From Bacteroidetes bacterium 4572_112 (GTDB lineage Bacteria; Bacteroidota; Bacteroidia; Bacteroidales; UBA1556): a stretch of 5,321 nucleotides of DNA. Below the pieces are notes generated by a model. It was given only the letters and a program-made list of their open reading frames with translations, was not told the DNA's origin and did no database searches. The stretch is from contig NIUZ01000145.1 of NCBI GenBank assembly GCA_002254285.1, positions 1 through 5,321 on the forward strand, given 5' to 3'. The position numbers were made by a program, and so were the translations under genes. This document shows positions 5,297-5,321 of the stretch, piece after piece. The number at the start of each line of letters is the position of its first letter. The stretch's first letter is position 1.

Positions 5297-5321
5297 TTAT
5301 TCCCACTCTATAGTAGCAGGT
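5297..5321 (-). CDS. guaA: GMP synthase (glutamine-hydrolysing), C-terminal end only
   Basis: The - strand reads codons for PATIEWE followed by TAA (5297-5299). This is the highly conserved C-terminus of GuaA (E. coli GuaA ends KPPATIEWE). GuaA makes GMP from XMP, glutamine and ATP, and its C-terminal part forms the dimerisation and XMP-binding domain. Only seven complete codons lie inside the window; the gene continues past the right edge. The identification rests on this short but distinctive tail and on the terminator hairpin just beyond the stop. Confidence 0.85.

Overview
The window is AT-rich DNA from a Bacteroidota bacterium, most likely a Bacteroidales- or Marinilabiliales-like lineage. 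Three things point there. The LysM plus periplasmic-binding-fold protein is a Bacteroidota family. TatC carries the long first periplasmic loop I associate with this phylum. Start codons have A/T-rich leaders with no Shine-Dalgarno sequence, and a TAnnTTTG-type -7 box precedes tatA. The genus cannot be read from the sequence.

Layout from left to right: the last 23 codons of an unidentified + strand gene (1-72) end before a gene-free convergent region of about 330 bases (73-402). That region holds two strong hairpins and a set of helically phased TTAGGTAT-like repeats. Every other gene is on the - strand and is read from right to left: the last codons of guaA (5297-5321) with its hairpin terminator, a 245-base AT-rich leader, a secreted LysM/PBP1-fold protein (5051-3165), a 37-residue single-span membrane protein starting 2 bases after the LysM gene's stop (3162-3049), a putative promoter with an overlapping palindrome, tatA (2973-2734), tatC (2719-1868), and a conserved 470-residue protein of unknown role (1815-403).

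Functionally this is a cell-envelope neighbourhood. TatA and TatC form a minimal twin-arginine translocase without a separate TatB. The LysM protein probably sits in the periplasm bound to peptidoglycan, and its C-terminal domain has a solute-binding or LpoA-like fold. The small membrane protein is probably translationally coupled to it. The 470-residue protein is soluble, widely conserved and often misnamed in databases. No mobile element, CRISPR array, tRNA or rRNA was seen. The most novel observations are the overlooked 37-residue gene, the 11-bp-phased repeat cluster, the tandem 11-residue repeat in the TatA tail and the palindrome on the tat promoter.
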